Source: Pseudomonas sp. CHM02
Lineage (GTDB): Bacteria; Pseudomonadota; Gammaproteobacteria; Pseudomonadales; Pseudomonadaceae
Direction of reading: 5' to 3'
Assembly (NCBI RefSeq): GCF_000612585.1
Contig: NZ_JFCA01000018.1
Coordinates: forward strand, 1-64,000
DNA: 64,000 nt
In this document: positions 46,901 to 54,110 of the stretch, piece by piece
Layout of the letters: the number at the start of each line of letters is the position of its first letter
Numbering within the stretch: the first letter of the stretch is position 1
Position numbers and translations under genes: made by a program
Notes under the pieces: generated by a model
Database searches by the model: none
What the model saw: only the letters and a program-made list of their open reading frames with translations
Told to the model about the DNA's origin: nothing

Positions 46901-47870
46901 CGATTTGCCGCCAGCCCGAGTTATCGGTCAGTGAGAAGGCTGTCGTTTTGCCGTCGACCATCGCCGACATGGCGCCGGTGGACGGAACGATTCTCAGGGT
47001 GCCTGGATCAATGTTCTGCTCGCGCATCCAGTTTTTAACCACCGGTGTTTCCAGCAGGGCGCCATAAAAGTCCAGCCATTGGCCCAATGTGGTTTGAAGC
47101 GGGACGCTGACCAAGCCTGGTTGGCCACCCTCCAGCTTCTTTTGCCATTCGCGGGTGAACAGTTGCACCAGTTGCGCCTCACCCGGCGGAACAGGGTTAG
47201 CGCTGTTGCGCTGATAAATGGCGGCCACGGCCTGTTGTTGTTCGCCCAGTGATTTTTCTCCGCGTACGGAGGGCGACCTGTGCGCATCTGTCGGCGCAAT
47301 TGGAGGAAACGTGCGAGTGCGTTCGATTTCTTTGAGCGTCGCATCTCCCAAGGCCGGCACGCCATAAAAGGAGGCTATGTGTCTCAGGTCCATGGTCTCG
47401 CGAAAAACGTCATGGTAGTGAATGGAGTCACCACTGCCGCTTTCTATCACCTTGCTTGCCGACAAGATGGGAGCAGCGACGGTGGACCATCCGGAATTAT
47501 CGTTGAGGGTGAAGGTGGTGCGCTGATGGTTGATCGTCGCCATGATGGAGCCGGTGTCTGGGAAAATCGCAATGCTCTCAGGCTTGATCCCCTTGGCCTT
47601 TATCCAGTGTTGAAACTCGGGGTTTTTCAGTGCGATGGTCAATTGGGTTCGCCACTGACCCAGTGTGGAAGAGGGTGGGACTTGAACAGGTGCCTGCCAG
47701 TCACCCTTCGCTTTGTGCACTGCGCTGGCCAGGTTTTGCGCCAATTGGCTGTCGCCCTCGGCGCGGCTGGTGGGCGGTACGTCAGCCGCCCTTGGCGCGT
47801 TGGTGTCGCGCTGAACGGTCGGTGGGGCGTTTTGAGGCGAAAGGGCGGACGAACGGGGGGTGATGGTCAT
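43992..47870 (-). CDS. Large dermonecrotic-toxin-like (DUF6543-type) protein
   Basis: A 1292-residue protein that I assign, from memory of the family, to the large Pseudomonas dermonecrotic toxin-like (DUF6543) group. Residues 1-60 are polar and probably disordered. Two copies of a module follow (about 69-170 and 261-365), each with TLGQW, DNSGW, a PIL/PLL..KVI stretch and a FYG. The central region 460-760 has LYLNRFQGG, GWDHPGEEP, LSNFTEHDWLPGELD, QILYVPG and HFSLYNRQDRG. A hydrophobic stretch at 805-838 could insert in a membrane. A Pro/Ser/Thr linker (884-930) leads to a C-terminal part (931-1292) I cannot assign. No signal peptide and no obvious immunity gene or secretion gene nearby. GC is visibly lower than in the dpp genes. 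Toxin activity is inferred. Confidence 0.75.
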   Translation of the reverse strand: MTITPRSSALSPQNAPPTVQRDTNAPRAADVPPTSRAEGDSQLAQNLASAVHKAKGDWQAPVQVPPSSTLGQWRTQLTIALKNPEFQHWIKAKGIKPESIAIFPDTGSIMATINHQRTTFTLNDNSGWSTVAAPILSASKVIESGSGDSIHYHDVFRETMDLRHIASFYGVPALGDATLKEIERTRTFPPIAPTDAHRSPSVRGEKSLGEQQQAVAAIYQRNSANPVPPGEAQLVQLFTREWQKKLEGGQPGLVSVPLQTTLGQWLDFYGALLETPVVKNWMREQNIDPGTLRIVPSTGAMSAMVDGKTTAFSLTDNSGWRQIAGPLLEAGKVIAPAPKQSLSVSFDQGVAAVSLKVVAKFYGEPTPANRAACKPRIEQLNRQKTFGALPNERQSADALETLRRNAEKAYAVAPAKLAYTRLATGLANAVPNPRAQAKQLAEKILREHLPKEQLAKLEPLDADKLYLNRFQGGVSSSTARSGWDHPGEEPKRSQTLTEAVLSNFTEHDWLPGELDNNAGIYIEGPGQSTKQGYGAHNEVAIDPSTFMRGVWKADFQSEITRKIETFWKEHGTDYRTISKGEFINQARQQLKAQEAKSASERASQADEHKFTRSDYQLVMNAVSNVPAGENTPATLEQLQAQAPTEDKLRAHAFDINGWPSNIIRFADANDGQYNYENNRRDGRQILYVPGATPAFLRFDSLKKMDDWVVEQAKDPKKREALASHFSLYNRQDRGVLGKYGVDSALAHLATGNWDNWEGKTIDRRDIKIEGDVFTHLSDEAKDRMTSDADTVIKSNGEVTRDTWLNDISAGAELLIKLAPLGAPAALAALGTSLTEMALGSEKSYSGDTLAERKDGAWKTFDGALNTLFSALADGGHAKDPFELPEEELPSSPAAGTNDIPESTPGSSGGTPSQNEVPGTTPSRQSSTSLIKMSEHALPDGEALIRNVTPDALGVYRVQAADGLYRQLVRFTDEMGDNKVFELKGNYKTGDMFASIINPKTGRDVMKVNPGRNGEWGRAPGNGGIKWPWERPASPTPSNDLKTPPKVSDGFEILGDPKTSGADKFDEIFKSDSTGHYEQSINNIEEHGVIKQKLTVTSTTEEKNFEVYPSERAQPNEHSSTDYSPNFLKDLNRDRYTVQIKQPDGSYTTVELDATGSANGETLSKRLKQFEEAIPDPALRSRISEVAHQASVAPTSVELKMNQLQDHIGFRGKDTHYTIIYDPAVGQAQVKFEAKMTLVDLDKDAAQIPNVEVSAKRTFQIGETNELQDDANPYIIDKNAPFTLSTTVTTDLK

Positions 47871-48053
47871 CGATTCAGTTCTCGCTGTGGTGTGAATACC
47901 TGCCCGCCGAGCTCTCCTTGCAAGTCTGGGAGGGTCTAGCTGAGTGTTTTGAACCGGGTGATCAATTCCACGAAGACGCTGCTGATTGATGGCAGCGTGT
48001 TACGAAATGGCTGACAAGACGCGTGTTTTATCTGGTTTGTTTCAGGCGAAAAA

Positions 48054-48081
48054 AACGGCGCGTTTTTCAGTTCGCGCCGTT
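48054..48081. terminator. Bidirectional terminator downstream of the SIMPL-domain gene
   Basis: AACGGCGCG pairs with CGCGCCGTT over a ten-base loop, with A and T runs on either side. It lies 20 bases after the SIMPL gene stop on the minus strand. The 170 bases between it and the toxin-like gene must hold that gene's promoter; none stands out. Confidence 0.88.
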
Positions 48082-48101
48082 TTTGCACAGGGTTGAAGTC
48101 T

Positions 48102-48812
48102 TTACTGGATGACTTCAATTACTCCGTCTGCCGACATAGACACTTGGCTGGTACCCGCCTCCACTTCAGGTGTCGGCGCCGAATCCGCCATGGCGGCTTT
48201 CATCATCATCGCGCCACGGGCATAAGGCATCGGGTAGCCATTGGTGTTGAAGTTGAGATTGACGATCTTGTAGCCCTTGCCGCCCAACGCATCGGTGGCC
48301 AGTTGCGCGCGTGCTTTAAACGCGGCGACCGCGTCCTTGAGCAACGCATCTTCGCTGGACTTGCGCGTGGCGTCGGCGATGGCGAAGTCCATGTTTTCCA
48401 TCTTCAACGTATTCAGCAGCTCGCCGGTGAGTTTGGACAGCGCCGGGAAGTCTGCGCTTTCCAGGCGCAGCTCGGCGCGCTCGCGCCAGCCGGTGATCTT
48501 CTGGTTCTTGTTGTCGTAGATCGGGTAGCTGTTGCGGCTGCCCTGGCGCAGGGTCACGCCTTTGACTTCACGGGCCTGGCCCAGAGCCGTGTTCATGGTG
48601 GTAGTGATTTCGGCAGCCAGTTTGGCCGGGTCGCTGTTCTGGGATTCGGTGTACAGCGTCACGATCATCTTGTCGCGGGCCACCTCCTGGCTGACCTCGG
48701 CGCGCAGGGAAATCTGGTTGTAATGCAGCTCATCGGCGGCCATTGCCGGCAGGCTGGCCAGGGCGCTGGCGCTGAGGGTCATGAAGGCGGTACTGCGAAT
48801 GAAACGAGACAT
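48102..48812 (-). CDS. SIMPL domain (DUF541) periplasmic protein
   Basis: A 236-residue exported protein. The signal peptide (FMTLSASALASLPAMA, about residues 10-25) precedes one SIMPL/DUF541 domain: ISLRAEVSQEVARDKMIVTLYTE at the start, YDNKNQKITGWRERAELRLES in the middle, then a repeated alpha-beta unit ending in YKIVNLNFNTNG. E. coli YggE belongs to this family and has been linked to oxidative stress; the molecular role is unresolved. It is a single-gene unit. Confidence 0.9.
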   Translation of the reverse strand: MSRFIRSTAFMTLSASALASLPAMAADELHYNQISLRAEVSQEVARDKMIVTLYTESQNSDPAKLAAEITTTMNTALGQAREVKGVTLRQGSRNSYPIYDNKNQKITGWRERAELRLESADFPALSKLTGELLNTLKMENMDFAIADATRKSSEDALLKDAVAAFKARAQLATDALGGKGYKIVNLNFNTNGYPMPYARGAMMMKAAMADSAPTPEVEAGTSQVSMSADGVIEVIQ

Positions 48813-48890
48813 GGAAGCTCCTTGGGGGATTCGTGTTCGGTATGACTGTAGACGGTGGCGTTGGGTTCTTCGGGTTTACGAATTAGAAAA

Positions 48891-48966
48891 AAAGTTTCAA
48901 GCTGCAAGCTACACGCTAAAAGGCCCGCGGATTCCTGCTGCTTGAAGCTTGTCACTTGAAGCTGCA
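48891..48966. repeat. Degenerate repeat with TTCAAGCTGCAAGCT / AGCTTG..ACTTGAAGCTGC arms
   Basis: Two diverged arms, AGTTTCAAGCTGCAAGCTAC and TGCTTGAAGCTTGTCACTTG, flank GGCCCGCGG. This looks like an old repeat of a different family from the other REP copies in the window. It fills much of the 248-base gap upstream of roxS. Confidence 0.5.
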
Positions 48967-49060
48967 TTGCCCTGCGTCAAAGAGCCACACACCCAATGTC
49001 CGAGGCGTCGCTTCGTTTATACTCCTGCCGATCCGCCTGCAGCGCTCACCGGGAGAGCTC

Positions 49061-50323
49061 ATGCTCGCCGCCGTAAAACTGACTTCCGCCACCCGCCAGA
49101 ACCTCTGGCGCCTGACGTTCATCCGCACCCTGGTCCTGGCCGCACAGGCCGGCTCCGTCGGGCTTGCGTATTGGTTCGACCTGCTGCCGCTGCCGTGGCT
49201 GCAACTGGGTGTGACCCTCGGCTTCTCCATCGTGCTCTGTGTGTTCACCGCCATCCGGTTGCGCACCACCTGGCCGGTGACCGAGTTGGAATACGCCCTG
49301 CAGTTGGCTTGCGACCTGTTTATCCACAGTGTGTTGCTGTATTTCTCTGGCGGTTCCACCAACCCGTTCGTTTCTTATTACCTGGTGCCACTGACCATCG
49401 CCGCCGTGACCCTGCCGTGGCGCTATTCGGTGGTGCTGTCGGGCATCGCCCTGACCCTGTACACCTTGTTGCTGGCGCGTTTCTACCCGCTGCAAACCTT
49501 CCCCATCGCCCGGGAAAACCTGCAAATCTACGGGATGTGGTTGAGTTTTGCCCTGTCCGCCGCGGTCATCACGTTCTTCGCCGCACGCATGGCCGAAGAA
49601 CTGCGGCGCCAGGAAGAGCTGCGCGCCATTCGCCGTGAAGAAGGCCTGCGCGATCAGCAACTGCTGGCCGTCGCCACCCAGGCCGCCGGCGCTGCCCATG
49701 AACTGGGTACGCCGTTGGCGACCATGAGCGTGCTGCTCAAGGAAATGACTCAGGACCATCACGACCCGGCCCTGCAGGATGACCTGAGCGTATTGCAGGA
49801 GCAGGTCAAGCAGTGCAAGCAGACTTTGCAGCAACTGGTGCGCGCCGCCGAAGCCAATCGCCGCCTGGCGGTGGAGATGCAGGACGTGACCCAGTGGCTC
49901 GACGAAGCCTTGAACCGCTGGCACCTGATGCGCCCCGAAGCCAGTTATCGTTTTCATCTATTGGGGCAGGGCACTGTGCCACGCATGGCGCCGCCGCCGG
50001 ATTTGACCCAGGCGCTGCTCAACCTGCTGAACAACGCCGCCGACGCCTGCCCCGAGGGCTTGGGCGTGCAGTTGGACTGGGACGCGGAAAACGTGACCAT
50101 CAGTATTCGTGACCACGGCGCGGGCGTGCCGCTGGCCATTGCCGAGCAGATCGGCAAACCCTTCTTTACCACCAAGGGCAAAGGCTTCGGCCTCGGCCTG
50201 TTTTTGAGCAAGGCCAGCGTGACCCGCGCGGGCGGCTCAGTGAAGCTCTATAGTCATGAGGAAGGCGGCACGCTTACCGAGCTGCGCCTGCCCCGTGTCG
50301 CACGAGGAGATATCGATGAGTGA
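49061..50323 (+). CDS. roxS: Redox-sensing histidine kinase RoxS (RegB/PrrB/ActS family)
   Basis: A 420-residue membrane kinase that reports the respiratory state. Six membrane spans lie in residues 20-185. The quinone-binding heptad GGxxNPF is present as GGSTNPF (97-103). The H box has the phosphorylated His213 in AAGAAHELGTPLATM, and Cys252 in EQVKQCKQTL matches the redox-active cysteine of RegB. N, G1 and G2 boxes (LLNLLNNAADACP, RDHGAGVP, GFGLGLFLS) form the ATPase domain. The ATG has GGGAGAG upstream. In Pseudomonas RoxSR controls the cyanide-insensitive oxidase and other respiratory genes. It overlaps roxR by eight bases. Confidence 0.95.
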   Translation: MLAAVKLTSATRQNLWRLTFIRTLVLAAQAGSVGLAYWFDLLPLPWLQLGVTLGFSIVLCVFTAIRLRTTWPVTELEYALQLACDLFIHSVLLYFSGGSTNPFVSYYLVPLTIAAVTLPWRYSVVLSGIALTLYTLLLARFYPLQTFPIARENLQIYGMWLSFALSAAVITFFAARMAEELRRQEELRAIRREEGLRDQQLLAVATQAAGAAHELGTPLATMSVLLKEMTQDHHDPALQDDLSVLQEQVKQCKQTLQQLVRAAEANRRLAVEMQDVTQWLDEALNRWHLMRPEASYRFHLLGQGTVPRMAPPPDLTQALLNLLNNAADACPEGLGVQLDWDAENVTISIRDHGAGVPLAIAEQIGKPFFTTKGKGFGLGLFLSKASVTRAGGSVKLYSHEEGGTLTELRLPRVARGDIDE

Positions 50324-50876
50324 CGAGATCCAAGTCGAAGGCGAAGAACTGCCGCACTTGCTGCTGGTAGATGACGACGCCACCTTTACCCGCGTGATGG
50401 CGCGCGCCATGAGCCGTCGCGGTTTCCGGGTCAGCACCGCGGGGTCTGCCGAGGAAGGCCTGACCATCGCCCAGGCCGACCTGCCGGACTACGCCGCGCT
50501 CGACCTGAAAATGGATGGCGACTCCGGCCTGGTGCTGTTGCCCAAGCTGCTGGAACTCGACCCGGAAATGCGCGTGGTGATCCTCACCGGTTATTCCAGC
50601 ATTGCCACCGCCGTCGAGGCGATCAAGCGCGGTGCCTGCAACTACCTGTGCAAACCCGCGGATGCTGACGATGTGCTGGCAGCGTTGCTGTCCGAGCACG
50701 CTGACCTGGACACCCTGGTGCCGGAAAACCCGATGTCGGTGGACCGCCTGCAGTGGGAGCACATCCAGCGCGTGCTCACCGAGCATGAAGGCAACATCTC
50801 CGCCACGGCCCGCGCCCTGGGCATGCACCGCCGCACCTTGCAGCGCAAGCTGCAGAAGCGCCCGGTACGTCGCTGA
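50316..50876 (+). CDS. roxR: Response regulator RoxR (RegA/PrrA/ActR family)
   Basis: A 186-residue DNA-binding regulator, partner of RoxS. The receiver domain (about 15-125) carries the acidic pair VDDDA, the phospho-acceptor Asp63 in ALDLKMDG, the Thr of ILTGYSS and the Lys of NYLCKPADAD. A short Pro-rich link leads to a Fis-type helix-turn-helix (EGNISATARALGMHRRTLQRKL, about 160-182). The start at 50316 lies within roxS, with GAGGAGA upstream, so the two are translationally coupled. Confidence 0.96.
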   Translation: MSDEIQVEGEELPHLLLVDDDATFTRVMARAMSRRGFRVSTAGSAEEGLTIAQADLPDYAALDLKMDGDSGLVLLPKLLELDPEMRVVILTGYSSIATAVEAIKRGACNYLCKPADADDVLAALLSEHADLDTLVPENPMSVDRLQWEHIQRVLTEHEGNISATARALGMHRRTLQRKLQKRPVRR

Positions 50877-50915
50877 ACGCCGGCTGAACAATCTGCTTCA
50901 GGCCGCACGGAGCTG

Positions 50916-50941
50916 CGAACCGATCAACTATGATCGGTTCG
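50916..50941. other. Perfect 11-bp hairpin between roxR and the ABC transporter gene
   Basis: CGAACCGATCA and its complement flank a four-base loop (ACTA), 40 bases past roxR and 35 before the next start. There is no T run. It may be a factor-independent stop of low strength, an mRNA stabiliser, or an operator. Confidence 0.6.
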
Positions 50942-50976
50942 AATGCCTGTCACCTTTTCCCTACCGAGCCTGAACG

Positions 50977-52701
50977 ATGAATCAGAGCGCTGAGTACTCC
51001 GCGGTCAACGACGCGGTGCGTGGGCAATTCTTTCGCCGCACCTGGGCGATGATCACGCCCTATTGGCGCAGTGAAGAGAAGGGCAAGGCCTGGTTGTTGC
51101 TGGCGGTGGTGATCGGCCTGTCGCTGTTCAGCGTGGCGATTTCCGTGTGGCTCAACCACTGGTACAAGGACTTCTACAACGCCCTGGAGAACAAGGACAC
51201 CGCCGCCTTCTGGCAACAGATCGGCTATTTCTGCGGCATCGCCACGGTGGCCATTCTCGGCGCGGTATACCGCCTCTACTTGACCCAGATGCTGACGATC
51301 CGCTGGCGGGCTTGGCTCACTGAAAAGCATTTTGCGCGCTGGCTTGGCCACAAGAACTACTACCAGCTGGAGCAGGGCGGCTACACCGATAACCCGGACC
51401 AGCGGATTTCCGAAGACCTCAACAGCTTTACCTCGAACACCTTGAGCCTCGGCCTGGGCCTGCTGCGCAACGTGGTCAGCCTGGTGTCGTTCTCGATCAT
51501 CCTGTGGGGCGTGTCGGGCAGCATCGAGGTCTTCGGTATCACGGTCCCTGGCTACATGTTCTGGTGTGCATTGGTGTACGCCGTCGTCGGCAGTTGGTTG
51601 ACCCATCTGATCGGTCGCCGTCTGATCGGCTTGAGTAACCAGCAACAGCGCTTCGAAGCGGACCTGCGTTTCTCCATGGTGCGAGTGCGGGAGAATGCCG
51701 AGAGCATCGCCCTGTACAACGGCGAGCCCAACGAAAATCAACGCTTGAGCGCGCGCTTCGGGAAGGTCTGGCATAACTACTGGGACATCATGAAGGTGTC
51801 CAAGCGCCTGACGTTCTTCACTGCGGGCTATGAACAGATCGCTATTGTGTTTGCGTTTATCGTGGCCGCGCCGCGCTACTTCGCCGGCAAGATCGAGTTG
51901 GGCGAGCTGATGCAAATCAACTCGGCGTTCGGCAACGTGCAAGGCAACTTCAGTTGGTTTATCAGCGCCTACGCCGACCTGGCCGGCTGGCGCGCGACCA
52001 GCGATCGTCTGCTGAGCTTTCAGCAGGCCATGCGTGACAACGAGCAACGCCCAGCAGCCATCAAGGTAAGTGCCGAGGGCGAACGCCTGGTGGTGCAAGG
52101 GCTGGGCATGGACCTTGCCGATGGTCGTCACCTGCTGACCGACGCCGACATGGTCGTTGAGCCGGGTCAGCGTGTGATGCTCAGCGGTCGTTCCGGCAGC
52201 GGCAAAAGTACCTTGCTGCGTGCGATGGGCCATCTCTGGCCTGCTGGCCACGGCAGCATTCGCCTGCCGGCCAAGCGTTACCTGTTCCTGCCACAGAAGC
52301 CCTATTTGCCGATTGGCACGCTGAAGGCGGTGTTGAGTTATCCACAGGACGACAGCGTCTACCCCGCAGAACGTTATGCACAGGTCCTGGAAACCTGCCG
52401 CCTGCCGCACTTGGTCGACCGGCTGGATGAAGCCAATCACTGGCAGCGCATGCTGTCACCGGGCGAACAGCAACGCCTGGCCTTCGCCCGTGCGTTGCTG
52501 TTCGCGCCGCAGTGGCTGTACATGGACGAAGCCACCTCGGCCATGGATGAAGAGGATGAGGCGACGTTGTATCAGGCGCTGATCGATGAGTTGCCGGGGC
52601 TGAGCATCGTCAGCGTCGGCCACCGCAGCAGCCTCAAGCGTTTCCATGGGCGGCATGTGCGCATCGACAGCGGTCGATTGCAGGAGCAACCCGTGTCCTG
52701 A
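50977..52701 (+). CDS. SbmA/BacA-like ABC transporter, fused permease and ATPase
   Basis: A 574-residue fused transporter of the ABCD/YddA type. The N-terminal membrane half (about 1-340; spans near 42-62, 80-100, 160-180, 195-215, 285-305) matches the SbmA_BacA domain, with SVWLNHWYKDFYNALENKD as a telling segment. The ATPase half has Walker A SGRSGSGKSTLL, signature LSPGEQQRLAFARAL and Walker B WLYMDEATSAMDEE. Relatives import peptides or export lipid-like or cobalamin-type molecules; direction and cargo cannot be read here. The end of the gene is followed by a REP pair and a terminator. Confidence 0.9.
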   Translation: MNQSAEYSAVNDAVRGQFFRRTWAMITPYWRSEEKGKAWLLLAVVIGLSLFSVAISVWLNHWYKDFYNALENKDTAAFWQQIGYFCGIATVAILGAVYRLYLTQMLTIRWRAWLTEKHFARWLGHKNYYQLEQGGYTDNPDQRISEDLNSFTSNTLSLGLGLLRNVVSLVSFSIILWGVSGSIEVFGITVPGYMFWCALVYAVVGSWLTHLIGRRLIGLSNQQQRFEADLRFSMVRVRENAESIALYNGEPNENQRLSARFGKVWHNYWDIMKVSKRLTFFTAGYEQIAIVFAFIVAAPRYFAGKIELGELMQINSAFGNVQGNFSWFISAYADLAGWRATSDRLLSFQQAMRDNEQRPAAIKVSAEGERLVVQGLGMDLADGRHLLTDADMVVEPGQRVMLSGRSGSGKSTLLRAMGHLWPAGHGSIRLPAKRYLFLPQKPYLPIGTLKAVLSYPQDDSVYPAERYAQVLETCRLPHLVDRLDEANHWQRMLSPGEQQRLAFARALLFAPQWLYMDEATSAMDEEDEATLYQALIDELPGLSIVSVGHRSSLKRFHGRHVRIDSGRLQEQPVS

Positions 52702-52710
52702 CACGGTCCT

Positions 52711-52798
52711 TGTAGGAGCCGGCTTGCCGGCGATAGCATCACCTCGTTACGTCAGAAATACCGAGGCGCCTGCATCGCCGGCAAGCCGGCTCCTACAG
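52711..52798. repeat. REP doublet, TGTAGGAGCCGGCTTGCCGG type
   Basis: Facing arms TGTAGGAGCCGGCTTGCCGG and its exact complement, with a 40-base spacer. It lies ten bases after the ABC gene stop and just before the terminator at 52816. Confidence 0.88.
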
Positions 52799-52815
52799 TT
52801 GGTTGATCGTGAGCC

Positions 52816-52855
52816 AAAAAAAGCCCGGCTGATCATCGATCAGCCGGGCTTTTTC
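52816..52855. terminator. Bidirectional terminator between the ABC transporter gene and zapG
   Basis: AAAGCCCGGCTGATC and GATCAGCCGGGCTTT form a perfect stem with a three-base loop, flanked by A and T runs on both strands. It serves two convergent genes. Confidence 0.93.
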
Positions 52856-52871
52856 AGTGCTTGAAGACGAC

Positions 52872-53309
52872 TTACTTCTTCAAGCCGTAATGCTCATCCA
52901 GCATGCCTGGGGCGTTCGGCGTTTTTGGCGCGTAGTCCCGTGGTGGCTCCTGGTTTTCCCGGGGTGGGGTCAAGCGTTCCCGTGGGGTCTGCGGTGCATC
53001 GGAATGCAGCGCGGCCAGCAGGCGCTGACGGGTAATGTCGTCGAGGGCCAGGCGATTGGCGCCATCGGCGAGGTGATCCTGTACTTCCTGGTAGCTCTGG
53101 GTGAGCTTCTTGACCAGGGTCGCGGTGCTGTTGAAGTGGGTAACAACCTCGTTCTGATAACTGTCAAAACGTTCCTGAATGTCATCCAGCTGACGCTGCG
53201 TGCGGTTAGGCGCGGCATTCGGCAGCAAGCGAGCAACCAGGAAACCAATGGCGACACCGGCAACCAGGGCAAGAGTCGGCAACAACCAAACTAAGAGCGA
53301 GTGTTCCAC
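52872..53309 (-). CDS. zapG: YhcB/ZapG family envelope and cell-division protein (DUF1043)
   Basis: A 145-residue inner-membrane protein with one N-terminal span (LLPTLALVAGVAIGFLVARLL, about 9-29), a coiled coil (QRQLDDIQERFDSYQNEVVTHF to about residue 90) and a Pro-rich charged tail. In E. coli YhcB/ZapG links envelope growth with division and affects cell width. It is a single-gene unit, with a 147-base gap to the divergent hydrolase gene. Confidence 0.88.
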   Translation of the reverse strand: MEHSLLVWLLPTLALVAGVAIGFLVARLLPNAAPNRTQRQLDDIQERFDSYQNEVVTHFNSTATLVKKLTQSYQEVQDHLADGANRLALDDITRQRLLAALHSDAPQTPRERLTPPRENQEPPRDYAPKTPNAPGMLDEHYGLKK

Positions 53310-53456
53310 GAGTCCTTCCTCTATAAACGGCTTTGCTTTACGTTAACGGCTCGGACCTGCGCTGTATACCGCGATTAAGCTCGCAATGATGCCATGCACA
53401 GACTTTTAGCTAGACGAGTCGACCCTTTGAGAGGTCACGGAGTTCATTCCTTGCTC

Positions 53457-54086
53457 ATGCGTGAAACCCCTGTTTTGATCGATGGCCCGGTAGGCCAATT
53501 GGAAGCCCTGTACCTGGATCACCCCGAGCCACGTGGGCTGGCGTTGATCTGCCACCCCAACCCGGTGCAGGGTGGGACCATGCTCAATAAAGTGGTATCG
53601 ACCCTGCAACGCACCGCCCGCGACGCCGGTTTGATTACATTGCGTTTCAATTACCGTGGCGTCGGCGCAAGTGCCGGCACCCACGACATGAGCACCGGTG
53701 AAGTGGACGATGCCGAAGCAGCCGCCACCTGGCTGCGGGAAAAACACCCAGGGCTGCCGCTCACCTTGCTCGGCTTTTCCTTCGGCGGCTACGTGGCTGC
53801 CAGCCTCGGCGGCCGCCTGGAAGCCAAGGGCGAAAAACTCTCGCACCTGTTCATGGTCGCCGCGGCGGTGATGCGCCTGCGCGATACCGACGCGTTGCCA
53901 CAAGGCTGCCCACTGACCCTGATCCAGCCGGAAACCGACGAAGTGGTCGACCCGCAGACCGTCTACGACTGGTCCGCCGCCCTGAAACGCCCCCATGAGC
54001 TGCTGAAAGTGGCAGAATGCGGACACTTTTTTCATGGCAAGCTGACCGATCTCAAGGATCTGGTGCTGCCGCGCCTCTCGAATTGA
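53457..54086 (+). CDS. Small alpha/beta hydrolase
   Basis: A 209-residue serine hydrolase. The fold begins with ALICHPNPVQGGTM (oxyanion-hole strand), then FNYRGVGASAGTHD, the nucleophile elbow GFSFGGY (Ser near residue 106), an acid in LIQPETDEVVDP and the His of CGHFFHGKL near the C-terminus: a full catalytic triad. The family is widely conserved near trpS in pseudomonads but its substrate is unknown. The ATG at 53457 gives a normal family N-terminus; 21 in-frame residues upstream are excluded. trpS follows after 24 bases. Confidence 0.87.
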   Translation: MRETPVLIDGPVGQLEALYLDHPEPRGLALICHPNPVQGGTMLNKVVSTLQRTARDAGLITLRFNYRGVGASAGTHDMSTGEVDDAEAAATWLREKHPGLPLTLLGFSFGGYVAASLGGRLEAKGEKLSHLFMVAAAVMRLRDTDALPQGCPLTLIQPETDEVVDPQTVYDWSAALKRPHELLKVAECGHFFHGKLTDLKDLVLPRLSN

Positions 54087-54110
54087 TAGCAGTCTGACAA
54101 GCGATTACCC

